From NCBI RefSeq assembly GCF_042138895.1, contig NZ_JBHIKW010000002.1, positions 248,001 to 312,000 on the forward strand: DNA of 64,000 nt, given 5' to 3'. Of the stretch, positions 24,849 through 33,021 are shown one piece after another; the first letter of the stretch is position 1, and each line of letters begins with the position of its first letter. The position numbers and the translations under genes were made by a program. Below the pieces are notes generated by a model. The model was not told where the DNA came from and made no database searches. It worked only from the letters and a program-made list of their open reading frames with translations. The stretch comes from Cedecea selenatireducens. GTDB lineage: Bacteria > Pseudomonadota > Gammaproteobacteria > Enterobacterales > Enterobacteriaceae.

Positions 24849-25713
24849 GATTTTCCTCCTGCTTCAGGCGTTTTTCCTGATTATTCAGGCGCCACTGCAC
24901 TGCACTCTTTAAGAACAACGTCAAAACCGCCATCAGGGTTAACAGCGCGGCGGCGGTAAACGAGCCGACGGTGTTGTAATCCTGTTGCAGCAATTCAATC
25001 TGTAACGGCAGCGAGAACGTCTCGCCGCGAATCGAGCCGGACACCACCGACACCGCGCCAAACTCACCGATAGCGCGGGCGTTAGTCAGCACCACGCCAT
25101 AAAGCAGCGCCCAGCGGATATTGGGCAGCGTCACGCGGCGGAACATCTGCCAGCCTGAAGCGCCGAGCAAAATCGCGGCTTCATCTTCCTGGCTGCCCTG
25201 GCTTAGCATCACCGGCACCAGCTCACGCACCACAAACGGACAGGTGACGAAGATAGTCACCAGCACCATCCCCGGCCAGGCAAACATAATCTGCAGGTTG
25301 TGAGCGTCAAGGAAGCCCGCCAGCGGGCCATTAGAGCCGTAAAAAAGCAGGTAAACCAGGCCCGCAACCACCGGGGAAACGGCAAACGGAATATCCAGCA
25401 GCGTCAGCAGCAGCTGGCGGCCAGGGAAGTTAAAGCGCGTCACCAGCCAGGCAAGCAGCGTGCCGAACACCAGGTTTACCGGCACGGTAATCAGGGCAAT
25501 CATCACCGTCAGCCAGATGGCGTGCAGCATGTCCGGGTTAGCGATATTTTGCAGCGCCGGCATCAGCCCTTTGGAAAAGGCCTCCACAAAAATTGACGCG
25601 ACCGGCACCACCAGAATCAGGAAAGAGACCAGCACGCCGATGGCGATAAGCGCCCATTTTTCCCAGTTAATGCGGGAACGTTTGTAGCTTTTCAAAGCAG
25701 TTACGTCCGTCAT
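24838..25713 (-). CDS. cysW: CysW, sulfate/thiosulfate ABC permease
   Basis: One of two inner-membrane subunits forming the channel for sulfate and thiosulfate. It is 291 residues with six hydrophobic helices after a charged N-terminus, and the cytoplasmic EAA loop appears as Glu-Asp-Glu-Ala-Ala-Ile-Leu-Leu-Gly-Ala-Ser (about 175-186), which docks on CysA. The ATG shares bases with the cysT stop codon (TGATG). Confidence 0.96.
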   Translation of the reverse strand: MTDVTALKSYKRSRINWEKWALIAIGVLVSFLILVVPVASIFVEAFSKGLMPALQNIANPDMLHAIWLTVMIALITVPVNLVFGTLLAWLVTRFNFPGRQLLLTLLDIPFAVSPVVAGLVYLLFYGSNGPLAGFLDAHNLQIMFAWPGMVLVTIFVTCPFVVRELVPVMLSQGSQEDEAAILLGASGWQMFRRVTLPNIRWALLYGVVLTNARAIGEFGAVSVVSGSIRGETFSLPLQIELLQQDYNTVGSFTAAALLTLMAVLTLFLKSAVQWRLNNQEKRLKQEENHEH

Positions 25714-26546
25714 CAGTGACCTACCACGCGCCGACCAAAGCGACTCTGCAACGTATTAATGGTGAACAGCAGCAGCAGTGACGCCGCCAGAATAACCGAG
25801 GCAATAGCGCTGGCTGCCGGGTAATCAAACTCTTGCAGGCGCACGAAGATCATCAGCGAGGTCACCTCGGTCTTCCAGGCGATGTTTCCGGCGATAAAGA
25901 TAACCGCGCCGAATTCACCCAGGCTGCGGGTGAAGGAGAGCGCCACGCCCGCCATCAGCGCCGGAGACAGCTCAGGCAGCACCACGCGGCGGAAGCTCTG
26001 CCAGCGCGTAGCGCCGAGCGTTTCAGCGGCCTCTTCGTATTCTGGCCCCAGCTCTTCCAGCACGGGCTGAACGGTACGCACCACGAACGGAATGCTGGTA
26101 AAAGCCATCGCGACGGCAATCCCCAGCCAGGTGTAGGTCACTTTGATGCCGAACTGCGCCAGCCACTCGCCGTACCAGCCGTTCACGGAAAACAGCCCTG
26201 CGAGGGTTAAACCTGCCACTGCGGTCGGTAATGCAAACGGTAAATCCATCAGCGCATCAAGCAGGCTACGGCCAGGAAACTGGTAACGGGTCAGGATCCA
26301 CGCCATTAACAGGCCGAATACGCCGTTGAACACCGAAGCCAGCGCGGCGGAAAGCAGCGTGACTTTATAGGCGGCGACCACCTGCGGATTGGTGATAACT
26401 TCCCAGTACTGGGACAACGACATTTGTGCCAGCTGCATCACCAACGCGCTCAGCGGCAGCAGCAGGATCAGGCAAACGAACAGCAGGCTGGTGCCGAGGC
26501 TAAGCGTAAACCCCGGCAGCACGCGTTTTGAGCGACTGGCAAACAT
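25713..26546 (-). CDS. cysT: CysT (CysU), sulfate/thiosulfate ABC permease
   Basis: Partner permease of CysW. It is 277 residues from the ATG at 26546, whose first bases overlap the cysP stop (TGATG); an upstream TTG adds nothing. Six helices; the EAA loop reads Glu-Tyr-Glu-Glu-Ala-Ala-Glu-Thr-Leu-Gly-Ala (about 172-182). It is very close to the E. coli protein throughout. Confidence 0.96.
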   Translation of the reverse strand: MFASRSKRVLPGFTLSLGTSLLFVCLILLLPLSALVMQLAQMSLSQYWEVITNPQVVAAYKVTLLSAALASVFNGVFGLLMAWILTRYQFPGRSLLDALMDLPFALPTAVAGLTLAGLFSVNGWYGEWLAQFGIKVTYTWLGIAVAMAFTSIPFVVRTVQPVLEELGPEYEEAAETLGATRWQSFRRVVLPELSPALMAGVALSFTRSLGEFGAVIFIAGNIAWKTEVTSLMIFVRLQEFDYPAASAIASVILAASLLLLFTINTLQSRFGRRVVGH

Positions 26547-27562
26547 CAACTACGCCCCGCCGCCAGCAGCTTGTCCAGCTCCCCGCCGGTAGCGAAATGC
26601 GTTTTCATCACGTCAGGCCAGCTACCGAACGCATCTTCCACGCGGAACAGCTCGGTCTGTGGGAATTTGTCTTTCAGCTTGCCCATTACCTGCGGGTTAT
26701 TCACGCGGTAGTAGTAGTCAGTGATGATGGTCTGAGCCTGCGGGCTGTAGAGATAATTCAGGTAATCCTTCGCCGCTTTTTCGGTGCCGTTGGCCTTTAC
26801 GTTCTTATCTACCCAGGCGACGGGGAATTCGGCCAGGATGTTCACCTTCGGCACCACGACCTCATAACCGTCTTTGGCGTACTGGTTGCGAATGTTATTC
26901 ACTTCTGACTCAAAAGAGATAAGCACGTCGCCCAGCCCACGCTCGACGAAGGAAGTCGTCGCGCCGCGGCCGCCGGTATCAAACACTTCGACGTTCTTCA
27001 GGAATTGGGTCATGAACTGCTCGGTTTTGGCTTTATCGCCGCCGTCAGCTTTGTCTGCCGCACCCCAGGCCGCCAGATAGGTATATCGGGCGTTCCCGGA
27101 AGTTTTAGGATTTGGGAAAATCAGTTTTACGTCGGGGCGCACCAGGTCGCTCCAGTCGTGGATGTTCTTCGGGTTGCCCTTGCGCACCAGGAAAGCCATG
27201 GTGGAGTAGAAAGGCGAGCTGTTGTTCCCCAGACGGCTTTGCCAGTCAGCCGGGATCAGGTTGCCTTTATCGTGCAGGATCTGCACATCGGTCACCTGGT
27301 TATAAGTTACAACGTCGGCTTTTAAGCCCTGCAAAATCGCCAGCGCCTGTTTTGATGACCCGGCATGAGATTGTTTTATCGTCAGCTTATCGCCGTTATT
27401 TTCCTGCGCCCACTGTTTCTCAAACGGCGGGTTTAGCGCGGCAAAAAGCTCACGCGACACATCATAAGAGCTATTCAGCAGCTCTGTTGCATGGGCAGAG
27501 CCTGCCAGCAGCAAAGAGACAGCGAGCGCGTTCCATACTTTTTTGACTGACCTGATTGCCAT
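26546..27562 (-). CDS. cysP: CysP, periplasmic thiosulfate/sulfate-binding protein
   Basis: Binds thiosulfate (and sulfate) in the periplasm and delivers it to CysTWA. It is 338 residues, as in E. coli, with a signal peptide of about 25 residues ending in Gly-Ser-Ala-His-Ala. The mature protein shows the sulfate-binding features Ser-His-Ala-Gly-Ser-Ser and Thr-Ser-Gly-Asn-Ala-Arg-Tyr. First gene of cysPTWA-cysM(-pdxK); its upstream region carries CysB-like sequence. Confidence 0.96.
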   Translation of the reverse strand: MAIRSVKKVWNALAVSLLLAGSAHATELLNSSYDVSRELFAALNPPFEKQWAQENNGDKLTIKQSHAGSSKQALAILQGLKADVVTYNQVTDVQILHDKGNLIPADWQSRLGNNSSPFYSTMAFLVRKGNPKNIHDWSDLVRPDVKLIFPNPKTSGNARYTYLAAWGAADKADGGDKAKTEQFMTQFLKNVEVFDTGGRGATTSFVERGLGDVLISFESEVNNIRNQYAKDGYEVVVPKVNILAEFPVAWVDKNVKANGTEKAAKDYLNYLYSPQAQTIITDYYYRVNNPQVMGKLKDKFPQTELFRVEDAFGSWPDVMKTHFATGGELDKLLAAGRS

Positions 27563-27591
27563 GCTTCGCCCTTATAAATGTGATGATAGTC

Positions 27592-27690
27592 ATGATTAAC
27601 TGACGTTCAGTGTATTTATAACGAGCGATAAAGCTGTAACGCTTTTATATACCGTTTGGCGATTTACAAGAAGAAAGGGATATAAGAAAG
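27592..27690 (-). promoter_or_regulatory. cysP promoter region, probable CysB control
   Basis: The gap upstream of cysP reads, on the minus strand, CTTATATCCCTTTCTTCTTG and then an AT-rich TATATAAAAGCG and TTATAAATACACTG tract. The TTATatCCcTTtC element resembles the CysB activation motif. A TATAAA-like -10 is present, but the exact transcription start cannot be fixed. Confidence 0.4.
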
Positions 27691-27712
27691 CGGCGTAGCA
27701 AACGCTACGCCG
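27684..27712 (-). terminator. yfeX terminator
   Basis: On the minus strand CGGCGTAGC-GTTT-GCTACGCCG followed by CTTTCTT, 8 bp after the yfeX stop. Confidence 0.72.
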
Positions 27713-27719
27713 GAGGGGA

Positions 27720-28619
27720 TTACAGGCTCAGTAATTTATCGAGCGAAGGCGCGAAGTAGTAGCCGCCGGTGACCGGCTTAGTGAAGCGCAGCATACCGTC
27801 GCGCTTGCCGTCTGTGTCGCCGAACATGCTCAGCAGCTGCTGCTCAATGTTATGCAGACGCGCGCAATAGGCGATGAAATAGAGGCCGTGCACGCCGCTG
27901 GCGGTGCCGTAAGGCAGGCTCTGGCGCACAATCTTCAATCCTTTGCCGTCTTCTTTCAGATCGACGCGGCTCAGGTGAGAAGTGGCCGGACGCGCGTCGC
28001 CGTCGATCTCTTCGTTTTCCTGTTTGGTGCGGCCAAAGATCATCTCCTGGTCGTGGACGCTCAGGCGATTAAGCTGCTTCAGGTTATGTTCCCAACGCTG
28101 CACCAGCACGTAGCTGCCGCCGGCATCCACGCCTTCGTTGATAACGGCAACCAGGCGGCGATTTTCTTCACCTTTTGGGTTTTCGGTTCCGTCCACAAAG
28201 CCGCTCAGATCGCGCTCTTCCACCCAGCGGAAGCCGTGAATCTCTTCTTCAATTTTCAGCGCATCGCCGAACGCGGCCAGCGCGGCCTGAGCCACGGAGA
28301 AGTTCACGTCATGGCGCAGAGAAAGAATGTGGATCATCACATCGTGCTGGGTAGCTGGCGCCAGGCCTTTGCCCAATGGCGTAAAGTTTTTCAGCTCTGC
28401 GGCACCTTCGCCTTTGCTGAGGTCACGCCACAGATCGTGCCCGAAACCGATGGTGGCCCCGAGCATTGCGTCAGGGAATTTTTCCTGGAAAGCATTCAGC
28501 GCATCAATAAAGGTTTTGCACCCTGCGCTCAGCGCGCTGAAGTCGCCCTGGACAGAAGCTTCCAGCCAAACGGCGGCACGACAATGTTCCGGCAGAATGC
28601 CGCTTTGAACCCGAGACAT
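27720..28619 (-). CDS. yfeX: YfeX, dye-decolorizing-type haem peroxidase
   Basis: A cytoplasmic DyP-family haem protein; E. coli YfeX oxidises porphyrinogens and other substrates with peroxide, and a deferrochelatase role has been disputed. Starting at 28619 gives 299 residues, as in E. coli, with a perfect SD (aggagg). The distal-pocket motif is Gly-Phe-Val-Asp-Gly-Thr-Glu-Asn-Pro (about 140-148, GxxDG), and the proximal His is in the segment near residue 215. A strong inverted repeat sits directly before the SD. yfeY lies upstream on the same strand. Confidence 0.94.
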   Translation of the reverse strand: MSRVQSGILPEHCRAAVWLEASVQGDFSALSAGCKTFIDALNAFQEKFPDAMLGATIGFGHDLWRDLSKGEGAAELKNFTPLGKGLAPATQHDVMIHILSLRHDVNFSVAQAALAAFGDALKIEEEIHGFRWVEERDLSGFVDGTENPKGEENRRLVAVINEGVDAGGSYVLVQRWEHNLKQLNRLSVHDQEMIFGRTKQENEEIDGDARPATSHLSRVDLKEDGKGLKIVRQSLPYGTASGVHGLYFIAYCARLHNIEQQLLSMFGDTDGKRDGMLRFTKPVTGGYYFAPSLDKLLSL

Positions 28620-28630
28620 GATTCCTCCTG

Positions 28631-28684
28631 AAAAAATGCCACCGTCTGGTGGCACATAAATATGATGCCACCAGACGGTGGCAT
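28631..28684 (-). terminator. long inverted repeat between yfeY and yfeX with T tract
   Basis: Two perfect 19-bp arms (28636-28654 and 28666-28684) flank an 11-base loop. Each arm is itself a hairpin (TGCCACC / GGTGGCA). In the minus-strand direction the structure is followed by TTTTTT at 28636-28631, so it has the form of an intrinsic terminator for yfeY placed only about 10 bases before the yfeX start codon. Confidence 0.8.
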
Positions 28685-28738
28685 TTATCGGGCTATTTTA
28701 ACCTGATTCATTCACGCCGACTTGCGGCGGCGCAAATT

Positions 28739-29314
28739 TTATCGACGCCAGATAATTTTGTTAAGCGTCCATTTCTTCAGCGTATCATCCGACGGCATTA
28801 ACCCTTCCGGCCCGTGCCACTCGCCCTTAAACAGGTAGCTAATATGCTGGCTGTTCGGTGCCTGACAGATAACCCCTTCCGCATCGTCGCCGGTGCCCTT
28901 TTCGCAGGCCCCGAACGCTTTGTCATAAAGGTCGCTGAAAGGCGTGCCAATTTTTACGCCGCTGGCGGTTTTAACGTCCTCATCCATGACATCAACCTGA
29001 CTGACGCTGCCTTTTTCGCCGTTCACCACCAGCTTGACGTCTTTGTCTTTCATCGCCTCAAAGTAACGCACGATGGTGCCATTTTCGGTTTTCATGCCGC
29101 TGCGCAGGCGATAGTTATCGTTTAATCCCTCGCTCACGGCCTTCTCATCCATCGCGGTAGCGGAGGTCAGTTTGCCCACGCCCTGCTCGCTCACTTCAAC
29201 GGAAGATCCAAACCAGTTCCACGGATAAGCGGAAGACCAGTTAACGGCAGACAGCGTGGAACAGCCGCTCAGAACCAGCGGCAGGCCTAACAGCATCAGG
29301 CGCAGAGATTTCAT
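28739..29314 (-). CDS. yfeY: YfeY, RpoE-regulated lipoprotein
   Basis: A 191-residue lipoprotein: short signal sequence and lipobox Leu-Ser-Gly-Cys (lipidated Cys18), followed by Ser-Thr so sorting to the outer membrane is expected (no Asp at +2). It matches E. coli YfeY, a member of the envelope-stress sigma-E regulon with unknown function (DUF1131). A sigma-E-like promoter lies about 35-60 bp upstream. Confidence 0.9.
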   Translation of the reverse strand: MKSLRLMLLGLPLVLSGCSTLSAVNWSSAYPWNWFGSSVEVSEQGVGKLTSATAMDEKAVSEGLNDNYRLRSGMKTENGTIVRYFEAMKDKDVKLVVNGEKGSVSQVDVMDEDVKTASGVKIGTPFSDLYDKAFGACEKGTGDDAEGVICQAPNSQHISYLFKGEWHGPEGLMPSDDTLKKWTLNKIIWRR

Positions 29315-29347
29315 TGATGATTCCTTTTCAAAAAATGGTAACGGCCT

Positions 29348-29375
29348 TTGGAGTCCGGGGAAGGTAAAAAGTGCC
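29348..29375 (-). promoter_or_regulatory. sigma-E promoter candidate for yfeY
   Basis: On the minus strand GGCACTT, 16 bp, TCCAA, against the sigma-E consensus GGAACTT-N16-TCTAA (6 of 7 and 4 of 5). It lies between the yfeZ stop and yfeY. Confidence 0.65.
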
Positions 29376-29378
29376 GCC

Positions 29379-29816
29379 TTAATCGTTTTTCAGGGCAAAG
29401 TAATCCCGCAGCCGGCGGTTAGCCAGCAGCCACCAGAGCGCAAAAAGATCGGCCGCCAGCAAAACAATTGTGGTGCCGGTCAGCGCTTCGTCCCCGGCCA
29501 GTAACGCAAGCTGCCATACCAGCAGCCCAACCTGAGCGGCGACCAGCAGCCAGCGGAACGCCCGCCAGAATCCCGGCCACAGGTGGCGTCGCCCGCTGAG
29601 CATAAAGGCCAAAGCGGCCGGAATGCCGGGGATCAGCCCTAGCCAGAAATTATCTCGATCGGGATAAAACAGGCCCAGTAGCGCGTCGCCCTGTTGACGA
29701 GAAGCCCCGGCAAGCACCAGCAAAACCCAGGTACGGGCCTGTAATAACAACACCGCCCAGAACAGCAGCGGTGCTTTTAGGTTGCCTTGTGAGTCGTAAT
29801 CAGCAGGCGGATACAT
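29379..29816 (-). CDS. yfeZ: YfeZ, DUF2919 inner-membrane protein
   Basis: A 145-residue hydrophobic protein with about four membrane helices, including Leu-Leu-Phe-Trp-Ala-Val-Leu-Leu-Leu-Gln-Ala near the N-terminus. It begins Met-Tyr-Pro-Pro-Ala-Asp-Tyr-Asp and contains the Tyr-Pro-Asp-Arg-Asp-Asn-Phe motif (about 49-55) typical of the family. Function unknown. It follows ypeA by 20 bp and may form a transcription unit with it. Confidence 0.85.
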   Translation of the reverse strand: MYPPADYDSQGNLKAPLLFWAVLLLQARTWVLLVLAGASRQQGDALLGLFYPDRDNFWLGLIPGIPAALAFMLSGRRHLWPGFWRAFRWLLVAAQVGLLVWQLALLAGDEALTGTTIVLLAADLFALWWLLANRRLRDYFALKND

Positions 29817-29836
29817 GGCATAAACACATCTGAAAA

Positions 29837-30262
29837 TTAATATTCCTGATCTTCAATCAGCCGCTTGCCGAGCAAAATGGTGTCCTGGTGCTCATAGTCG
29901 AGCTTTTCATAGAGGCCGATAACCAGATCGTTCTCTTCGCGCACCATGATGTGGATTTTCGGGCAGCCACGGGCAATCAGCTTCTTTTCCAGCCGGTTTA
30001 GCAACGCGTTAGCAATGCCCCGGCCCCGAAACTCCGGATGCACGCCCAGGTAATAAGCAGAGCCACGATGCCCGTCATAGCCGCCCATCAGCGAGCCGAC
30101 GATTTCGCCGCCCACTTCCGCGACCAGAAACAGATCCGCATCGTGGTGCAGCTTACGTTCAATGTCCATTTCAGGGTCATTCCATGGGCGCAGTAAATCG
30201 CAGCGCTCCCAAAGGGTGATGACCTCTTCGAAATCTTCCTGGCGAAAAACGCGAATTTCCAT
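29837..30262 (-). CDS. ypeA: YpeA, GNAT-family acetyltransferase
   Basis: A 141-residue single-domain GNAT protein, equal in length to E. coli YpeA when started at the ATG 30262 (Met-Glu-Ile-Arg-Val). The acetyl-CoA pyrophosphate loop is Arg-Gly-Arg-Gly-Ile-Ala (about 80-85), after the Tyr-Leu-Gly-Val-His-Pro strand. The acceptor substrate is unknown. It is divergent from amiA. Confidence 0.92.
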   Translation of the reverse strand: MEIRVFRQEDFEEVITLWERCDLLRPWNDPEMDIERKLHHDADLFLVAEVGGEIVGSLMGGYDGHRGSAYYLGVHPEFRGRGIANALLNRLEKKLIARGCPKIHIMVREENDLVIGLYEKLDYEHQDTILLGKRLIEDQEY

Positions 30263-30478
30263 GGTATTAGCCACCTTAAGCCGTAAAAGGTTGATTATGG
30301 CGTTAACCGTCCGTTAAGCCAATAACTGCCGCAAAAGCGCGAAAAAAATGGCATAATCTCCGACCAGTCACGAAATGAAACGAATGGATATACATTTCTG
30401 ACTCCAGAGTGTCGTTTGCCTGGTGCCGATACGTTATAACTTCCCATCTGGACTCCATAAGATAAATAATTCATCCGC

Positions 30479-31351
30479 ATGAGCAAAATTAAATCGCTAA
30501 CGCAACTTACGACGCGCCGCCAGGTCCTGCTCACGGGTTTAGCGGCGTTAACGCTAACCGGTATGAACAAAGCGCTGGCAAAGGAAGAAGCCAAAACGCT
30601 GAAAACCACTAATTCCCACAGCAAAGTGGCTAAAAAATCCGGGGCGAAGCGCATTGTGATGCTCGACCCGGGCCACGGCGGCATCGACACCGGGGCTATC
30701 GGCCACGGCGGGTCGAAAGAAAAACACGTGGTCCTGGCCATCGCCAAGAACGTACGCAGCATTCTGCGCAGCAACGGAATAGACGCCAGGCTGACCCGCA
30801 CAACGGACGAATTTATTCCGCTGTACGACCGGGTAGAAATAGCCCACAAGCACGGTGCTGACCTGTTTATGTCTATCCACGCGGATGGTTTCACCAGCCC
30901 AACCGCCGCGGGCGCATCGGTCTTTGCTCTTTCCAACCGAGGCGCAAGTAGCGCCATGGCAAAATATCTTTCCGACAAAGAGAACGCCGCGGATGACGTG
31001 GCGGGCAGCAAAGTGAAAGACAAAGATCACTACCTGCAGCAGGTTCTGTTTGATTTGGTCCAGACCGACACCATTAAAAACAGCCTCACGCTCGGCTCAC
31101 ACATTCTGAAGCAGATTAAGCCGGTGCATAAGCTGCACAGCCGCAGCACCGAGCAGGCCGCCTTCGTGGTGTTGAAGTCTCCGTCTATTCCTTCGGTGCT
31201 GGTGGAAACCTCGTTCATCACCAACCCCGGCGAGGAAAAGCTGCTCGGCACCACGGCCTTCCGCCAGAAAATTGCCACAGCCATTGCCTCCGGCGTGATG
31301 AGCTATTTCAACTGGTTTGATAACCACAAAGTCCACGGTAAGAAGCGTTAA
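30479..31351 (+). CDS. amiA: AmiA, N-acetylmuramoyl-L-alanine amidase
   Basis: A periplasmic zinc amidase that cuts the stem peptide from murein at the septum and helps daughter-cell separation. It is 290 residues with a twin-arginine signal (Thr-Arg-Arg-Gln-Val-Leu, Arg13-Arg14, cleavage near Ala34). The Amidase_3 domain has the zinc ligands in Asp-Pro-Gly-His-Gly-Gly, the Glu after Gly-Ser-Lys, and His in Ser-Ile-His-Ala-Asp, plus the late Val-Glu-Thr-Ser-Phe-Ile. It lies 5 bp upstream of hemF, so the two are co-transcribed. Confidence 0.96.
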   Translation: MSKIKSLTQLTTRRQVLLTGLAALTLTGMNKALAKEEAKTLKTTNSHSKVAKKSGAKRIVMLDPGHGGIDTGAIGHGGSKEKHVVLAIAKNVRSILRSNGIDARLTRTTDEFIPLYDRVEIAHKHGADLFMSIHADGFTSPTAAGASVFALSNRGASSAMAKYLSDKENAADDVAGSKVKDKDHYLQQVLFDLVQTDTIKNSLTLGSHILKQIKPVHKLHSRSTEQAAFVVLKSPSIPSVLVETSFITNPGEEKLLGTTAFRQKIATAIASGVMSYFNWFDNHKVHGKKR

Positions 31352-31356
31352 TTTTT

Positions 31357-32262
31357 ATGACTCAGCCCGATATCCACGCCGTAAAACAGTTCCTGCTTTC
31401 CCTGCAGGACACCATCTGCCAACAGCTTTCCGCCCTTGATGGCTCCGCCTTCCAGGAGGATAACTGGCAGCGCGAAGGCGGCGGCGGCGGGCGAAGCCGT
31501 GTTCTGCGCGGCGGCGCGGTGTTTGAACAGGCTGGCGTAAACTTCTCCCACGTGCATGGCGATGCCATGCCTGCGTCAGCCACGGCTCACCGCCCGGAGC
31601 TGGCGGGAAGAAGTTTTCAGGCCATGGGCGTTTCTCTGGTGGTGCACCCGAACAACCCGTATGTGCCAACCAGCCACGCCAACGTGCGCTTCTTTATTGC
31701 TGAAAAGCCGGGGGCCGAGCCCGTGTGGTGGTTCGGCGGCGGCTTCGACCTGACGCCTTATTACGGCTTTGAAGAAGATGCGGTTCACTGGCACCGCACG
31801 GCACGTGACCTGTGTCAGCCGTTTGGCGAAGACGTTTTCCCGCGCTATAAAAAGTGGTGTGATGACTACTTCTTCATCAAACATCGCAACGAGCAGCGCG
31901 GCATTGGCGGGCTGTTCTTCGACGATCTGAATAAGCCAGGCTTCGACTATGGCTTCCGTTTTATTCAGGCCGTGGGGCAAGGGTATCTGGACGCTTATCT
32001 GCCGATTGTTGAACGCCGCAAAGAGACGTCGTTTGGCGAGCGCGAGCGCGACTTCCAGCTTTACCGCCGTGGGCGCTATGTAGAATTTAACCTGGTGTGG
32101 GATCGCGGCACGCTGTTTGGCCTGCAAACCGGCGGGAGAACAGAATCGATTTTAATGTCGATGCCGCCGCTGGTGCGCTGGGAGTATGACTACCAGCCGG
32201 AAGAAGGCAGCCCGGAGGCTGCCCTGTATCGTGATTTCCTGCCGGTGAAGGAGTGGGTGTAG
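31357..32262 (+). CDS. hemF: HemF, oxygen-dependent coproporphyrinogen III oxidase
   Basis: Converts coproporphyrinogen III to protoporphyrinogen IX with O2 in haem synthesis. It is 301 residues. Family hallmarks seen are the Gly-rich Arg-Glu-Gly-Gly-Gly-Gly-Gly-Arg-Ser region (about 36-44), Phe-Ser-His-Val-His-Gly, Gly-Gly-Phe-Asp-Leu-Thr-Pro-Tyr-Tyr, and Asn-Leu-Val-Trp-Asp-Arg-Gly-Thr near the end. Downstream is a 760-bp gap; in E. coli eutR and the eut genes come next, and are absent here. Confidence 0.97.
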   Translation: MTQPDIHAVKQFLLSLQDTICQQLSALDGSAFQEDNWQREGGGGGRSRVLRGGAVFEQAGVNFSHVHGDAMPASATAHRPELAGRSFQAMGVSLVVHPNNPYVPTSHANVRFFIAEKPGAEPVWWFGGGFDLTPYYGFEEDAVHWHRTARDLCQPFGEDVFPRYKKWCDDYFFIKHRNEQRGIGGLFFDDLNKPGFDYGFRFIQAVGQGYLDAYLPIVERRKETSFGERERDFQLYRRGRYVEFNLVWDRGTLFGLQTGGRTESILMSMPPLVRWEYDYQPEEGSPEAALYRDFLPVKEWV

Positions 32263-32263
32263 C

Positions 32264-32280
32264 TTTTTTACCCTCACCCT
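32264..32280. repeat. left half of a REP-like palindrome next to copy A
   Basis: TTTTTTACCCTCACCCT equals the left edge of the intact palindromic repeat at 40558 onward. A possible right half, TGAGGGAGAGGGG, lies at 32961-32973, on the other side of the 665-bp element, as if the palindrome had been split. Confidence 0.4.
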
Positions 32281-32290
32281 AAGGGGCGGT

Positions 32291-32955
32291 CTCTTAGTCA
32301 CAAACTTGGTTATGTAGGATCGGCTAAGGTCCCGTTCACTTCCAGTCCTGCTTTATCTGTCATCACCGAAGCGGTGAACGACTCGGGGAAGTCACCGTCA
32401 CTTCCCCGAGACCCCGGACTCCCGGCCAAATAAATCGCCGCAAGCGGTAAACCTCCGTTTTATCTCCCAGTCCTGGGTCGCCTGAGATGCGTTCCCGACG
32501 CTCTCAGCCTCCGGCCGTTCCCGACGCCCGGACCCTGGCCAGTCGGAGAGAAAACCGAGGCGATTTAAGCCGGAACCGAGCCTCGCTTCAAGCTCATAGC
32601 CATGCTGAACATAAAGTTGCTGCAAGTCCCACAGCCTCGCCCTTGTTCCCGGCTCTCATCGCCCCCGGTTATGACCCAACTCAGGCGGGGTTGAGCTGCC
32701 GGGAGCAGCGAAAGAGAGCGATCGTCGGGAACGAATCGCGAACGACCCCAAATGTTTGGGTGATAGCCGGTGGGTTTACCGCTTCAGCGGCGATGAGCTC
32801 GCCGGGCGCCGGGGCTGTCCGGGGGATGGCGTTATCCCCCGGACACGTTCACCGTACTCTGAACGTGCAGGGGGAAACTGATTTACGGGTGAACGGAATG
32901 ACTGCGGAGAGAAAGATATCTCCCGGAAGATTTGAAAGGAAAATGTGACTAAGAG
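32291..32955. repeat. 665-bp hairpin-rich intergenic element with 12-bp terminal inverted repeats (copy A)
   Basis: The hemF-maeB gap holds a block bounded by CTCTTAGTCACA (32291-32302) and its exact reverse complement TGTGACTAAGAG (32944-32955). Inside are many short perfect hairpins: an 11-bp stem at 32382-32410, CCGCAAGCGG, CCCAAATGTTTGGG, CCGCTTCAGCGG, a 12-bp stem at 32816-32845, and CACGTTCA / TGAACGTG. Three segments recur in the nudK-napC gap: 32517-32588 (69 of 72 identical), 32645-32688 (44 of 44) and 32787-32897. I see no convincing protein gene. It may be a non-autonomous mobile element or a gene for a large structured RNA; I do not recognise the family. Confidence 0.6.
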
Positions 32956-32985
32956 GCAGCTGAGGGAGAGGGGAGCATTAGTGCT

Positions 32986-33013
32986 CGCTTCACCCCGTTG
33001 TCGGGGTGAAGCG
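32986..33013 (-). terminator. hairpin downstream of maeB
   Basis: CGCTTCACCCCG / CGGGGTGAAGCG, a 12-bp perfect stem with a TTGT loop, 8 bp after the maeB stop. The T tract is poor, so termination is likely but unproven. Confidence 0.6.
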
Positions 33014-33021
33014 AAGCTCAA

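Noticed and set aside
32487..32948. A 153-codon plus-strand reading frame (and a 75-codon minus-strand frame) inside the hemF-maeB element
   Set aside because: No SD, Arg/Ser/Pro-rich composition typical of GC-rich chance frames, and copy B has frame-breaking insertions and deletions in the same sequence, so coding is not conserved.
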